Assembly: GCA_947165085.1 (NCBI GenBank)
Contig: CAMUZA010000013.1
Location: forward strand, 1-36,326
Origin: an uncultured Clostridia bacterium
Lineage (GTDB): Bacteria; Bacillota; Clostridia; Oscillospirales; Oscillospiraceae
Length of the DNA: 36,326 nt
Direction of reading: 5' to 3'
A model generated the notes under the pieces. It searched no databases and was not told the DNA's origin. It worked only from the letters and a program-made list of their open reading frames with translations. A program made the position numbers and the translations under genes. Shown here in pieces: positions 6,733 to 14,511 of this stretch. The first letter of the stretch is position 1. Every line of letters begins with the position of its first letter.

Positions 6733-6852
6733 CGGGGTCGAACGGCAATCGCGACTGCTCGGTGAGCAGTTGCATCGACCAGTGCGAACACTGGTCGATA
6801 CCTCAATTCTTGCCAACAGCAAAAATGCAGGCGACCCCGGTCAGCGGCACCA
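6733..6852 (+). repeat. cloverleaf repeat copy 3, tRNA-Leu tail
   Basis: This 120-bp copy keeps the outer stem, hairpin 1 (one pair becoming G-T) and hairpin 2 (loop CGAA instead of CAAA). Hairpin 3 is degenerate, with a mismatch. The 21-base tRNA-Leu tail ending in CCA at 6852 is identical. The bases just before it, GTCGAACGG, duplicate part of the repeat start. Confidence 0.8.
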
Positions 6853-6911
6853 CTTCAGAAGCTCGCAGCTCCGTTCCGCGATTCCGGCGATATTTGATTT
6901 TGACTCACACT

Positions 6912-6954
6912 GCGCACAAAAACGCAGCGCTTCCTGTGCCTCGTTTTTGTGCGC
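6912..6954. terminator. 13-bp hairpin downstream of repeat 3
   Basis: GCGCACAAAAACG (6912-6924) pairs perfectly with CGTTTTTGTGCGC (6942-6954) around a 17-nt loop. It lies 60 bp after the third CCA and just before the promoter of the next gene, so it may insulate that gene. There is no terminal T-run. Confidence 0.5.
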
Positions 6955-6987
6955 GAAAGCAGTTCGGAAAGAGCATATCCAAATGTC

Positions 6988-7016
6988 TTGTATTTTCCAT
7001 GATTTTACAGTATAAT
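6988..7016 (+). promoter_or_regulatory. promoter for the 1653-aa secreted protein
   Basis: TTGTAT (6988-6993) and TATAAT (7011-7016) are spaced by 17 bp. Start is predicted near 7023, giving a leader of about 76 nt. Confidence 0.7.
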
Positions 7017-7098
7017 ACTATTTTAATAGTGCTCCTATGATCCCGCATAAGCTGCAGCGCCGGACGCAGCGACGACATTCAAAAATGGAGAAACCGAT

Positions 7099-10000
7099 AT
7101 GAAAAAACGATTCCTTTCCATCCTCCTGGCTCTCGCCCTCCTCGTTACCCTCCTCCCCACGATGCCGCTATGGAGTTATGCCGCCACAATTGTCGGATAT
7201 TACAGCACAGACGGTCAAACCTGGACCTCCTTTACCGACACGAATGCTTTGATCAATAAGATCTATAAGAAAAACGGAACCCACTACGTAAAAATGGAAG
7301 CAGACTGGAATCTGAAGTCTGCCATAAACGATCGCATCACGATCAGTTCCTCCGCCAACGTGACGATCTATATGCAGGGGCACGTCATTGACCGCGGACT
7401 AACCAGTCAAGCTGCTTATGGAAATGTATTTCTTGTTGAAGCCGGCGCGGCGCTGGTTCTTGACGGCGGAACGGAAGCCGAAAAAGAGACAAGGCATCTG
7501 GACGGCAGCAATCAGCCAACCATCCGGGGTTACAACGTCAACACCTCCAGTCCGGGTACTTTGACAACGTTATCCGGCGCAAATGAGATCAAGGGCGCCG
7601 TCCTCACCGGCGCTTACACGAAAGCAGACGGCGGCGTGTTCGGAGCAGGCGCTTCCTATTACGGCGGCGCAATTCAGATGCTGGGGGCAGACACCTCGGT
7701 CAAGCTGATCAACGTGACGGTGGTCGGCAACCGTACCAATTTCGGCGGCGGCGCAATCAACGTGGATAACACGGGTAATACGGTCACGCTGGAAAACAGC
7801 AGACTGATTTACAACTATGCCGGCGAGCACGGCGGCGGCATTCGTATGAACGGCAGCCAGGTGGACAACATTCTGAATGCCTACACCTGCACCATAAAAA
7901 TGACGAACAGCTCCATCAGCAACAATTACTCCGGTCGAAATGGCGGCGGCATCGAAACGGACGCCGTTTTGACACTGCGAGGCGACGGCAACAGCGAGAT
8001 TTCCGACAATGTCTGCGCCGGCTACAACAACGGCAGTAATTACGGCGGCGGCGGCGGAATCGACGTTTATAAGGGCGCGGCTTCGATCAGCGGCGTCATC
8101 ATCGACAATAACAAGACGAACAGCTATCAAGGCGGCGGCGTTCTGATCGAGGGCTCTGCCGACAGTGAAATCAAAAACTGCACGATTACAAACAATCAGG
8201 CTCTTGGAAGCTACGGCAAGGGCGGCGGCGTTTTCCTGAAATACGGCGGAAGCACGATCTCCGACTGCACCGTTGCCGGCAACAGCGCCTCTTCCGGCAG
8301 CGGCGTGTATCTCGACGGCGCTGACGCCGATGCGACGGTGAATCTCGGCGGCATGCTGAATATCAGCGGAAACACGACCTCAAATCTCTATCTTTCCGCC
8401 GGTACATATATCACCCCGAACCAGACCGGCTCATCCACGATCGGCATCACTGCGGCCGGCATCAGCGGCGAAAGGCGGTTGAGCAAGGACGCCGGAACCT
8501 ATGCCACCGCCCCCTACGTTTATGACGGCGGCGGATATGGCTTCAAATGGTGCAACGATCCGACGGACGCACGGTATCGTTACCTTTATATCGTTTCTTC
8601 TGGGGCAGACGCCATGCCTCCCGACCGGCCGCTTGCTCTGGATTATGCGCAGGAAGTCAGCGGCGGGTACAGCAACGGCGCATATCAGCTGATCAAGGCG
8701 GCGTATTCCACTTCCTCGGCAGCAGATTCCTTCAACGAAAACGACGCGGTCTGCTTCTATTCCGACGGCTATTTCTTCGACGATCCCACGGTATACAACG
8801 AGCATCTTGCTTCCATGTCCATGGCGCTGGTGACCTCCGGCTTTACGACCAACTGGGGCAGTCTGAATACGCAGTATTATACCGGGACCTCACCGGACGC
8901 CGCGCTGACTGCGGTACACTACAACAACAAGCATGCCCATATTCGCCAGCTTCTGGCGAACATCGGCTTTTCAGACGCGGATTTCTACGCCAGCGAGATG
9001 GAGCTCTCCGAACCCATGATGGACACCATCGGCGTGGCGATCTCTCATAAATCGCTGAAAACTGCCGACAATCTGGACACCGGAAAGATCCTCGTGCCGG
9101 TCGTGGTGCGAAGCAACGGCTATGAGGACGAATGGGCGAGCAACTTTACGCTCGGCGGCGGCGGCGAGATGGCCGGAGGAGAATCCCTCGGCTTTGCGAT
9201 GGCAGCCAACATGGTTTACAGCGAGCTTCTGGACTATATCGACCATTACGGCTTAACCGACGCGGCGCAGCAGGGCAGGCTGATTCTCTGGGTCGTGGGC
9301 TATTCCCGCGGCGGCGCAACTGCCAACCTCGTGGCAAGACGGCTGATTGACGGCTCAAGTCCGACCATTGACGTCAGCACGGTCCTGTCCGACACGAACG
9401 CCGGCGCAGCCCTCTCTCAATATGTCACAGGCAGCTCCATGGAAGGCCGCGCCTTTGCCATCGGCGATAACCGGGTGATCAGCTACACCTTTGAGGCGCC
9501 GCAGGGCGGCACCGACGCAGCGCAGGCGTTCCTCGCCGACAATCCGGAAACGTACTTTACCCTGCATAACGCTATCAGCGCGATCGATCCCGTGCCTTAC
9601 GTTGCCATGACCGCCTTCGGCTTCAAACGCTACGGCGTCGACCACTATCTGCCCGGTCTTCCCACTCTGGCGACGACCGGCCTGCCTGCGGAGGAAGGCG
9701 CGTACACCTTCACCTATGCGGATTCTACCCACACTGTTGTAAAGAAGACAATCACTGCGGGCGGGCAAAGCATTACAACCTACCGGGACAACGACTACCT
9801 TGCGGTTCCGGTCGACACGACGGGCAGCAGCGCGGAAAACGCCGCATATTTGCCACAGCGCGCGGAAATGCTGCGGCAGTATCAGCTATTGAACCCGTAT
9901 CTGATCTATGACGATTATTTTGAATTTGCAGAGATCAACTATTCCAGCGCGGTATTCGGCAGCGGCTTCAATCCCACGGTGACCTGTTCGATGTCCCGGG

Positions 10001-12060
10001 AGGCTTACACCGCTTATCTCATTCAAAAAATCGTGGATTGGAAAGCAACCGACCGGACCGTATATACCAGCCCCTTCGTTCTGAACAACAAGACGCACAG
10101 CTCTTATCAAGGGACAATCCGTGACGTTTTCAGCACCATCTACGGCTTGACGCCGGAGCAGACCGAAGCGTTCAGCGACGCGCTGCGTACGACCATGAGC
10201 GGCGCAGGCATTTTAGGAAGCAACGTCGGTCTGTTCGGAAGCGCAATTAACCTTACGGATATCGGAACGATCATCAATACGCTCGAAAACTACGGCGGCT
10301 TGAATGAGGCAGGCAAAGAGCAGAATCTGGAGGATCTCTGGTCCAAGCTGGTAAAGCTGGGTCTGCTTGACGCCGTCCCGGCTGACGCAAGGGCAAGTCT
10401 GGCAGAGGACTGGTACACCCTCGGTGATTTGCTTCTGACCATGCTCTATCAGGATCGAAACGATCCCGACGTAAAAGCCAAAATGGGCGATAACCGCCGG
10501 GTGTTGGGAACTGCGCTTTACAATTACGGCCGCATGTTCCTCAACCATTATTCCGAGACGGTCATGGCATGGCTGCGGACGTATGACAGCTATTATGCGA
10601 ACGAAAACGCCCACTACGTCATCACCCGCCCGACATCTGTCGCGCAGCCTGCGGGTAAAGCGGTGAATGCGAACGGGATCGCTTTTACGGTGACTGCGGA
10701 TGCTGCGGCAACAGAGGTGCCCGGCACCGTCGCAACGCTGTATCTGGACATTGCAGACCTCGGCGGCGAGGCGATCTATTACACGGTCAGCGGTCTCTCC
10801 TTTGGGGAACGGACCTACAACGGCCGCGACGGGATCGCCCTCAGCGGCAGTGCCAGCGACACCGTGACAGTCAACGCCTACGCCATGTCCTACGGCGTCA
10901 AGAGCCGGACAGGGAGCTATCGAATCACATTCACGATCTGCTCGCATGAAAACGTCACGCTGACAGGCTTTGTTGCCGCGACCTGCACCGAGGCAGGCTA
11001 TTCCGGCGACTGCGTCTGCCGCGATTGTGGCGAGACGGTCAGCGCCGGCGCCGTCGTTTCCGCGCTCGGTCACACCGGCGTCTATGCCGACAACGGCGAC
11101 GGCACGCACGATGAGACCTGCTCCCGCTGCGGCGCGATCCTGACCGATAACCAGGCGCACACCTGCAGCGAGGGCGTCTGCACGCTCTGCGGCGCAAGGA
11201 CTCTGCATATCGTCTCCGGAGCGCTTGTGCTGAAGGGCAAGATCGACGTCGTTTACACCGTCAAGGTTCCCGAAGGCTACAGCAATCCGCGCATGGTATT
11301 CTCCTTCCACGGCGCGGAGACGGAGGTCACGGATTACGCGACCGACAACGGCAATCTGCAGTTTACGTTCACCGGCGTCAACCCGCAGTGCATGGGCGAC
11401 GAGATTTCCGCGACGCTCTACGCAACGAAGAACGGCACGGCGGAATCCGTCAGTGCGGCGAACTATTCCGTCCGGCAGTACTGCGTGAGCATGCTCGCAA
11501 GGAACGATATTTCCGCGAGCTTGCGCACCCTGCTTTCCGACCTGCTCGCCTACGGCGCGGCGGCGCAGACCTATATGAACTACAAGACGAACGCCCTCGT
11601 GACCGCCGGAAGCGATATCAGCAGCCCGAGCTACAGCACCTTCTCCGCGCTGTCCGGCAACGCCGCGAGCTTCGACGGCGCGGCGGACGCGGACACCTAT
11701 TGGATTTCCGCGGGTCTGACGCTGACCGACAGCGTTGCGATGCACTTCCGCTTCTATGCCGAATCCACTGCAAGCCTGTCCGTCACAGTCTCCGTCAACG
11801 GCAGATCGCAGACCTATACCTCATTTACGTCCGTCGGGGGCGGCATCTATGAGATTACTTACACCGGTATCAGCGCCGAGGAATTCAGCGATACCGTGAC
11901 CGCTGTTTTCGAGCGGAACGAAGCGTCGGTCGGAAACAAGCTGTCCTACACCGTCAATGCCTATGTCCAATCCAGGCAGGCGGACAGCACCGCAGCCCTT
12001 GCGGCGCTTGTCCAGGCGCTTTGCAACTACGGCGCAGCCGCCGCGGCGTACGCCGGATAA
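7099..12060 (+). CDS. giant secreted beta-helix / lipase-like protein
   Basis: The 1653-residue product starts with a signal peptide (MKKRFLSILLALALLVTLLP). Residues about 60-480 form a right-handed beta-helix rich in GGG turns. A lipase-class-3-like hydrolase follows: GYSRGG with nucleophile S736, DPVPY with D830 and GVDHYLPG with H849 give a plausible Ser-Asp-His triad. A CxxC zinc-ribbon-like stretch runs from C1281 to about 1367 with an LGH motif, then a roughly 280-residue C-terminal domain of unknown function. There is no SLH or LPXTG anchor, so it may be released or held non-covalently. GGAG lies 8 nt before the ATG. It may hydrolyse lipids, esters or glycan-linked substrates outside the cell; the substrate is unknown. 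Confidence 0.85.
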   Translation: MKKRFLSILLALALLVTLLPTMPLWSYAATIVGYYSTDGQTWTSFTDTNALINKIYKKNGTHYVKMEADWNLKSAINDRITISSSANVTIYMQGHVIDRGLTSQAAYGNVFLVEAGAALVLDGGTEAEKETRHLDGSNQPTIRGYNVNTSSPGTLTTLSGANEIKGAVLTGAYTKADGGVFGAGASYYGGAIQMLGADTSVKLINVTVVGNRTNFGGGAINVDNTGNTVTLENSRLIYNYAGEHGGGIRMNGSQVDNILNAYTCTIKMTNSSISNNYSGRNGGGIETDAVLTLRGDGNSEISDNVCAGYNNGSNYGGGGGIDVYKGAASISGVIIDNNKTNSYQGGGVLIEGSADSEIKNCTITNNQALGSYGKGGGVFLKYGGSTISDCTVAGNSASSGSGVYLDGADADATVNLGGMLNISGNTTSNLYLSAGTYITPNQTGSSTIGITAAGISGERRLSKDAGTYATAPYVYDGGGYGFKWCNDPTDARYRYLYIVSSGADAMPPDRPLALDYAQEVSGGYSNGAYQLIKAAYSTSSAADSFNENDAVCFYSDGYFFDDPTVYNEHLASMSMALVTSGFTTNWGSLNTQYYTGTSPDAALTAVHYNNKHAHIRQLLANIGFSDADFYASEMELSEPMMDTIGVAISHKSLKTADNLDTGKILVPVVVRSNGYEDEWASNFTLGGGGEMAGGESLGFAMAANMVYSELLDYIDHYGLTDAAQQGRLILWVVGYSRGGATANLVARRLIDGSSPTIDVSTVLSDTNAGAALSQYVTGSSMEGRAFAIGDNRVISYTFEAPQGGTDAAQAFLADNPETYFTLHNAISAIDPVPYVAMTAFGFKRYGVDHYLPGLPTLATTGLPAEEGAYTFTYADSTHTVVKKTITAGGQSITTYRDNDYLAVPVDTTGSSAENAAYLPQRAEMLRQYQLLNPYLIYDDYFEFAEINYSSAVFGSGFNPTVTCSMSREAYTAYLIQKIVDWKATDRTVYTSPFVLNNKTHSSYQGTIRDVFSTIYGLTPEQTEAFSDALRTTMSGAGILGSNVGLFGSAINLTDIGTIINTLENYGGLNEAGKEQNLEDLWSKLVKLGLLDAVPADARASLAEDWYTLGDLLLTMLYQDRNDPDVKAKMGDNRRVLGTALYNYGRMFLNHYSETVMAWLRTYDSYYANENAHYVITRPTSVAQPAGKAVNANGIAFTVTADAAATEVPGTVATLYLDIADLGGEAIYYTVSGLSFGERTYNGRDGIALSGSASDTVTVNAYAMSYGVKSRTGSYRITFTICSHENVTLTGFVAATCTEAGYSGDCVCRDCGETVSAGAVVSALGHTGVYADNGDGTHDETCSRCGAILTDNQAHTCSEGVCTLCGARTLHIVSGALVLKGKIDVVYTVKVPEGYSNPRMVFSFHGAETEVTDYATDNGNLQFTFTGVNPQCMGDEISATLYATKNGTAESVSAANYSVRQYCVSMLARNDISASLRTLLSDLLAYGAAAQTYMNYKTNALVTAGSDISSPSYSTFSALSGNAASFDGAADADTYWISAGLTLTDSVAMHFRFYAESTASLSVTVSVNGRSQTYTSFTSVGGGIYEITYTGISAEEFSDTVTAVFERNEASVGNKLSYTVNAYVQSRQADSTAALAALVQALCNYGAAAAAYAG

Positions 12061-12082
12061 GACCTTTGAATGAATAAGAAAG

Positions 12083-12111
12083 AACGCCCCTCCGAGTTGC
12101 GGAGGGGCGTT
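12083..12111 (+). terminator. intrinsic terminator of the giant secreted gene
   Basis: A 12-bp stem (12083-12094 with 12100-12111), loop AGTTG, followed by a short T-rich tail. It lies 23 bp after the stop codon. Confidence 0.8.
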
Positions 12112-12166
12112 GCTTGTCGTACAGCTTCCCTGCCCGAGCGTGTCAGGCGGCCGTAACGAACGAAGA

Positions 12167-12190
12167 CAGACCGCACAAACGTGCGGTCTG
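12167..12190. terminator. second, bidirectional terminator
   Basis: CAGACCGCAC pairs with GTGCGGTCTG around AAAC, followed on the plus strand by CCTTTTT. It sits just past the stop of the convergent SLH gene and could serve both strands. Confidence 0.75.
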
Positions 12191-12200
12191 CCTTTTTCAT

Positions 12201-13211
12201 TCAATTCGGGAACGGCTTGTACGCCTCGCAGAAGCGGTGCAGGATCGCGGCGATCTGGCAGCGGCTTGCGTTGTTCTGCGGATAAAGGAACTTGCCGTTC
12301 GCCTCGTCCACGCCGGTGATGATGCCGTGACCGAACGCCCAGCTCAGCGGCGTGTAAGCGTATTCGGAGATCGCCGCGTGGTCGGAGAAACCCGCGAGCA
12401 TCACGCCGCCCTCTACGTCTTTGTTGAGACTGTACGCAAAGCGGTAGAGGATCGCCGCGAGCTGCTCGCGCGTGACGGGCGTGTTCGGCTCGAAGGTCGT
12501 GGGCGTCATGCCGTTGACGATATTCGCATTCGCCGCCCACTTGACCGCCAGCGTGTACCATTCGTCCTCCGGCACGTCCGTAAACGGGCAGGGCACCGCG
12601 CCGCCCGGCTCTCCGAGCAGACGGTACAGCACGGTCACGACCATCGCTCTGGTGCAGGTGCCGTTCGGATCGAAGTTGCCCTCGCCGACGCCGTTCATCA
12701 TCATGCTGTAATACACGAACTCTACGTCATGGTAGAACCAATCGGTGGTCTTGACGTCGTGGAAGAACATCGAGGGCGGCACGACCTTGGGGATGCCGAA
12801 GTCAAGATTGAGGTAGAGCGAGCCGTCCTCCAGGACGCTGAGATCGGATACGGTGCACATATCGGGGACGGACATCGCCGGAAGGCTGCTGCCCGAGAAG
12901 ACCTGATACGGGTCGTTCGAGTAGATCCACAGCTCATAGCGATAGGCGATCCCCGCTTCAAAGTTCGGATGCTTTTCCAGATCGACCATCTTCCAGCCGT
13001 CGCCGGAATTGCTGCGGATGTTGCTGCCCTTGATCTCATAGTCCGCCGTAGGATACGCGCTGAGGCCAAGATCCTCGATCGGCTCGCCGACGGCGAAGCT
13101 GCCGCTGCAAACCAGCTGCACGTCCGTGATGACATCCGCTGCCGCGGCAGTCATGGCAAAGAGGGAGCACAGAATACAAATACATAACAATGCGCTGACG
13201 ACTTTTTTCAT
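12201..13211 (-). CDS. SLH-anchored surface protein
   Basis: Started at the ATG at 13211 (AAGGAGAT 6-7 nt upstream), the 336-residue product has a signal peptide (MKKVVSALLCICILCSLFAM). A roughly 120-residue extracellular domain of unrecognised fold follows (GSFAVGEPIEDLG, then AYRYELWIYSNDPYQVF). Three C-terminal SLH repeats complete it, with FFHDVKTTDWFYHDVEFV, FTDVPEDEWYTLAVKWA and a more diverged third copy. The SLH repeats would tether it to the cell wall polymer. The longer frame starting with TTG at 13286 is rejected because it runs through the promoter. The N-terminal domain's role is unknown. It shares its architecture class with the SLH genes at 2233 and 14512. Confidence 0.85.
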   Translation of the reverse strand: MKKVVSALLCICILCSLFAMTAAAADVITDVQLVCSGSFAVGEPIEDLGLSAYPTADYEIKGSNIRSNSGDGWKMVDLEKHPNFEAGIAYRYELWIYSNDPYQVFSGSSLPAMSVPDMCTVSDLSVLEDGSLYLNLDFGIPKVVPPSMFFHDVKTTDWFYHDVEFVYYSMMMNGVGEGNFDPNGTCTRAMVVTVLYRLLGEPGGAVPCPFTDVPEDEWYTLAVKWAANANIVNGMTPTTFEPNTPVTREQLAAILYRFAYSLNKDVEGGVMLAGFSDHAAISEYAYTPLSWAFGHGIITGVDEANGKFLYPQNNASRCQIAAILHRFCEAYKPFPN

Positions 13212-13253
13212 AGTAGTATCTCCTTTTCTGAAAAGTGAGGTTTTCCTACGATC

Positions 13254-13282
13254 ATTATAAAGGATGCGGCGCGGAATTGCAA
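13254..13282 (-). promoter_or_regulatory. promoter of the 336-aa SLH gene
   Basis: TTGCAA (13277-13282) and TATAAT (13254-13259) lie 17 bp apart on the minus strand, immediately after the terminator of the upstream YibE/F gene. Confidence 0.75.
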
Positions 13283-13286
13283 GCAA

Positions 13287-13313
13287 AAAGCAGACCGTCA
13301 GACGGTCTGCTTT
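13287..13313 (-). terminator. terminator embedding the YibE/F stop codon
   Basis: A 12-bp stem (13287-13298 with 13302-13313) has a CAG loop and ends on the minus strand in TTTTT. The TGA stop (13298-13300) lies in the loop and upper stem, so translation ends inside the terminator. Confidence 0.8.
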
Positions 13314-14461
13314 CTTTTCAGAATATGTGCGCTGAGGAAGGCGACGAGCGGTACGGCGAGGATCATGCCCAAGCTGCCGGCAATCGCGCGGATCAGCTCC
13401 ATGGACAAGAACTCCGCGTTCATGAGCTGTTCAAATGATGCGTCGTAGGCATAGATCAGCAGCATCGTGTTCAGTCCCGTGCCCGCAAACGCCAGCACGA
13501 GCGTATTCGCCATCGTGCCCATCGCGTCTCTGCCGATGTTCATGCCGGAGCGGAAGAGCTCTCTTGAAGAGAGCTGCGGATTGACCGCATGCAGCTCGTC
13601 CACCGCAGAGGCGACGCTCATAGAGATGTCCATGATCGCGCCCTCCGCCGCGATCAGAATCCCGCAGATCAGCAGTCCCTTGACCTTCAGGCCGCCGTCC
13701 GCCGCCGTCAGAAGCAGACTTTCCGCCTCGTCCATGTTCAGTCCGGAGATATGCACGATGCGTCCGGCGATAAAGGCGAACAAGCCTGCAAGCAGGACGC
13801 CGCCGAAGCTGCCCAGCGCGGCGACCATGGACTTCGTATGCAGGCCGCCGATGAAGACGTAGCTGACGAACATGGTCAGCGCCACGACCAGCAGCGTCGT
13901 CGGCACGGGTTGCCAGCCGCGCTGCACCAGAAGCGGCAGAAGGGCGAAGATCACGCCGCCCATCGTGAACAGGAGCCCGAAGACCGCGCTGATCCCCTGC
14001 CTGCCGCCGACAATCATCAGCACGAGCAGGAAAAACCCGACAAAGATCAGCAGCCAAGGCGTGCGCTCATAGTTGTAGACGGAAACGTCATACTGATTGT
14101 CCCCCGTCGTAAGGACGCGCACGGAGAGCGTCATGCCCGGCTCCGCGTGGATGCTGAAATAGGGACTGAGGTAATTTCTGACCGTGACCTGATCGCCGGT
14201 ATAGCGGCCGCTCGTGAGCTCCAGCTCCAGCTTCTGGGTCCCGACGAGAACGTTTTCCACGTCCGGATTGACCTGCGTGTCGTCCTCGAGCACCTCGAGC
14301 ACACGCGCGGTCTCATACTCGACGCCGGTGGTTCGGGTAGCCTCATACACAGACCGCCCCTGCACGGCATAGAGCCGCATTCCCAGCAGCAGCGCGAAAC
14401 CGATCACGCCGACCAGCACGCGCGTCAGCAGTTCTCTTTTGTCAAATCTCTTTCGTTTCAT
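13298..14461 (-). CDS. YibE/F family membrane protein
   Basis: The 387-residue integral membrane protein has one N-terminal membrane helix (VLVGVIGFALLLGMRLYAV), an extracytoplasmic beta-rich domain at residues about 45-130, and six or seven further helices. The conserved pattern GGRQGISAVFGLLFTM, then LLICGILIAAEGAIMDIS and GRDAMGTMANTLVLAF matches the YibE/F family. Members are multi-helix proteins, proposed but not proven to be transporters. Length and layout are normal for the family. It is co-oriented with the 2803-aa gene upstream. Its ribosome site (CAGG) lies within the 3' arm of a stable hairpin, so translation may be controlled. Confidence 0.85.
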   Translation of the reverse strand: MKRKRFDKRELLTRVLVGVIGFALLLGMRLYAVQGRSVYEATRTTGVEYETARVLEVLEDDTQVNPDVENVLVGTQKLELELTSGRYTGDQVTVRNYLSPYFSIHAEPGMTLSVRVLTTGDNQYDVSVYNYERTPWLLIFVGFFLLVLMIVGGRQGISAVFGLLFTMGGVIFALLPLLVQRGWQPVPTTLLVVALTMFVSYVFIGGLHTKSMVAALGSFGGVLLAGLFAFIAGRIVHISGLNMDEAESLLLTAADGGLKVKGLLICGILIAAEGAIMDISMSVASAVDELHAVNPQLSSRELFRSGMNIGRDAMGTMANTLVLAFAGTGLNTMLLIYAYDASFEQLMNAEFLSMELIRAIAGSLGMILAVPLVAFLSAHILKRKQTV

Positions 14462-14473
14462 AGCTTCGCAGCG

Positions 14474-14500
14474 CCTGCCCGAAGCGGCGCTTCGGGCAGG
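14474..14500 (-). promoter_or_regulatory. hairpin covering the YibE/F ribosome site
   Basis: A perfect 12-bp stem (14474-14485 with 14489-14500) with a 3-nt loop lies between the PHP gene stop and the YibE/F start. On the minus strand it ends in CAGG, the only SD-like sequence near the ATG, and no T-run follows on that strand. It could hide the ribosome site or stabilise an upstream 3' end. Confidence 0.45.
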
Positions 14501-14511
14501 TTTCTTTCAGT

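Noticed and set aside
6231-6852. CRISPR array
   Set aside because: Repeats are 118-120 bp with internal cloverleaf pairing, spacers are 52 and 214 bp and contain terminators, and there are no cas genes.
6117-7040. Several overlapping ORFs of 94-148 codons across the repeats
   Set aside because: They read through tRNA sequence, perfect hairpins and terminators, and their similar peptides only reflect the DNA repeats.
10213-11745. 510-codon minus-strand ORF inside the 1653-aa gene
   Set aside because: It shows the same codon-register shadow effect; the sense frame has signal peptide, catalytic motifs and a ribosome site.
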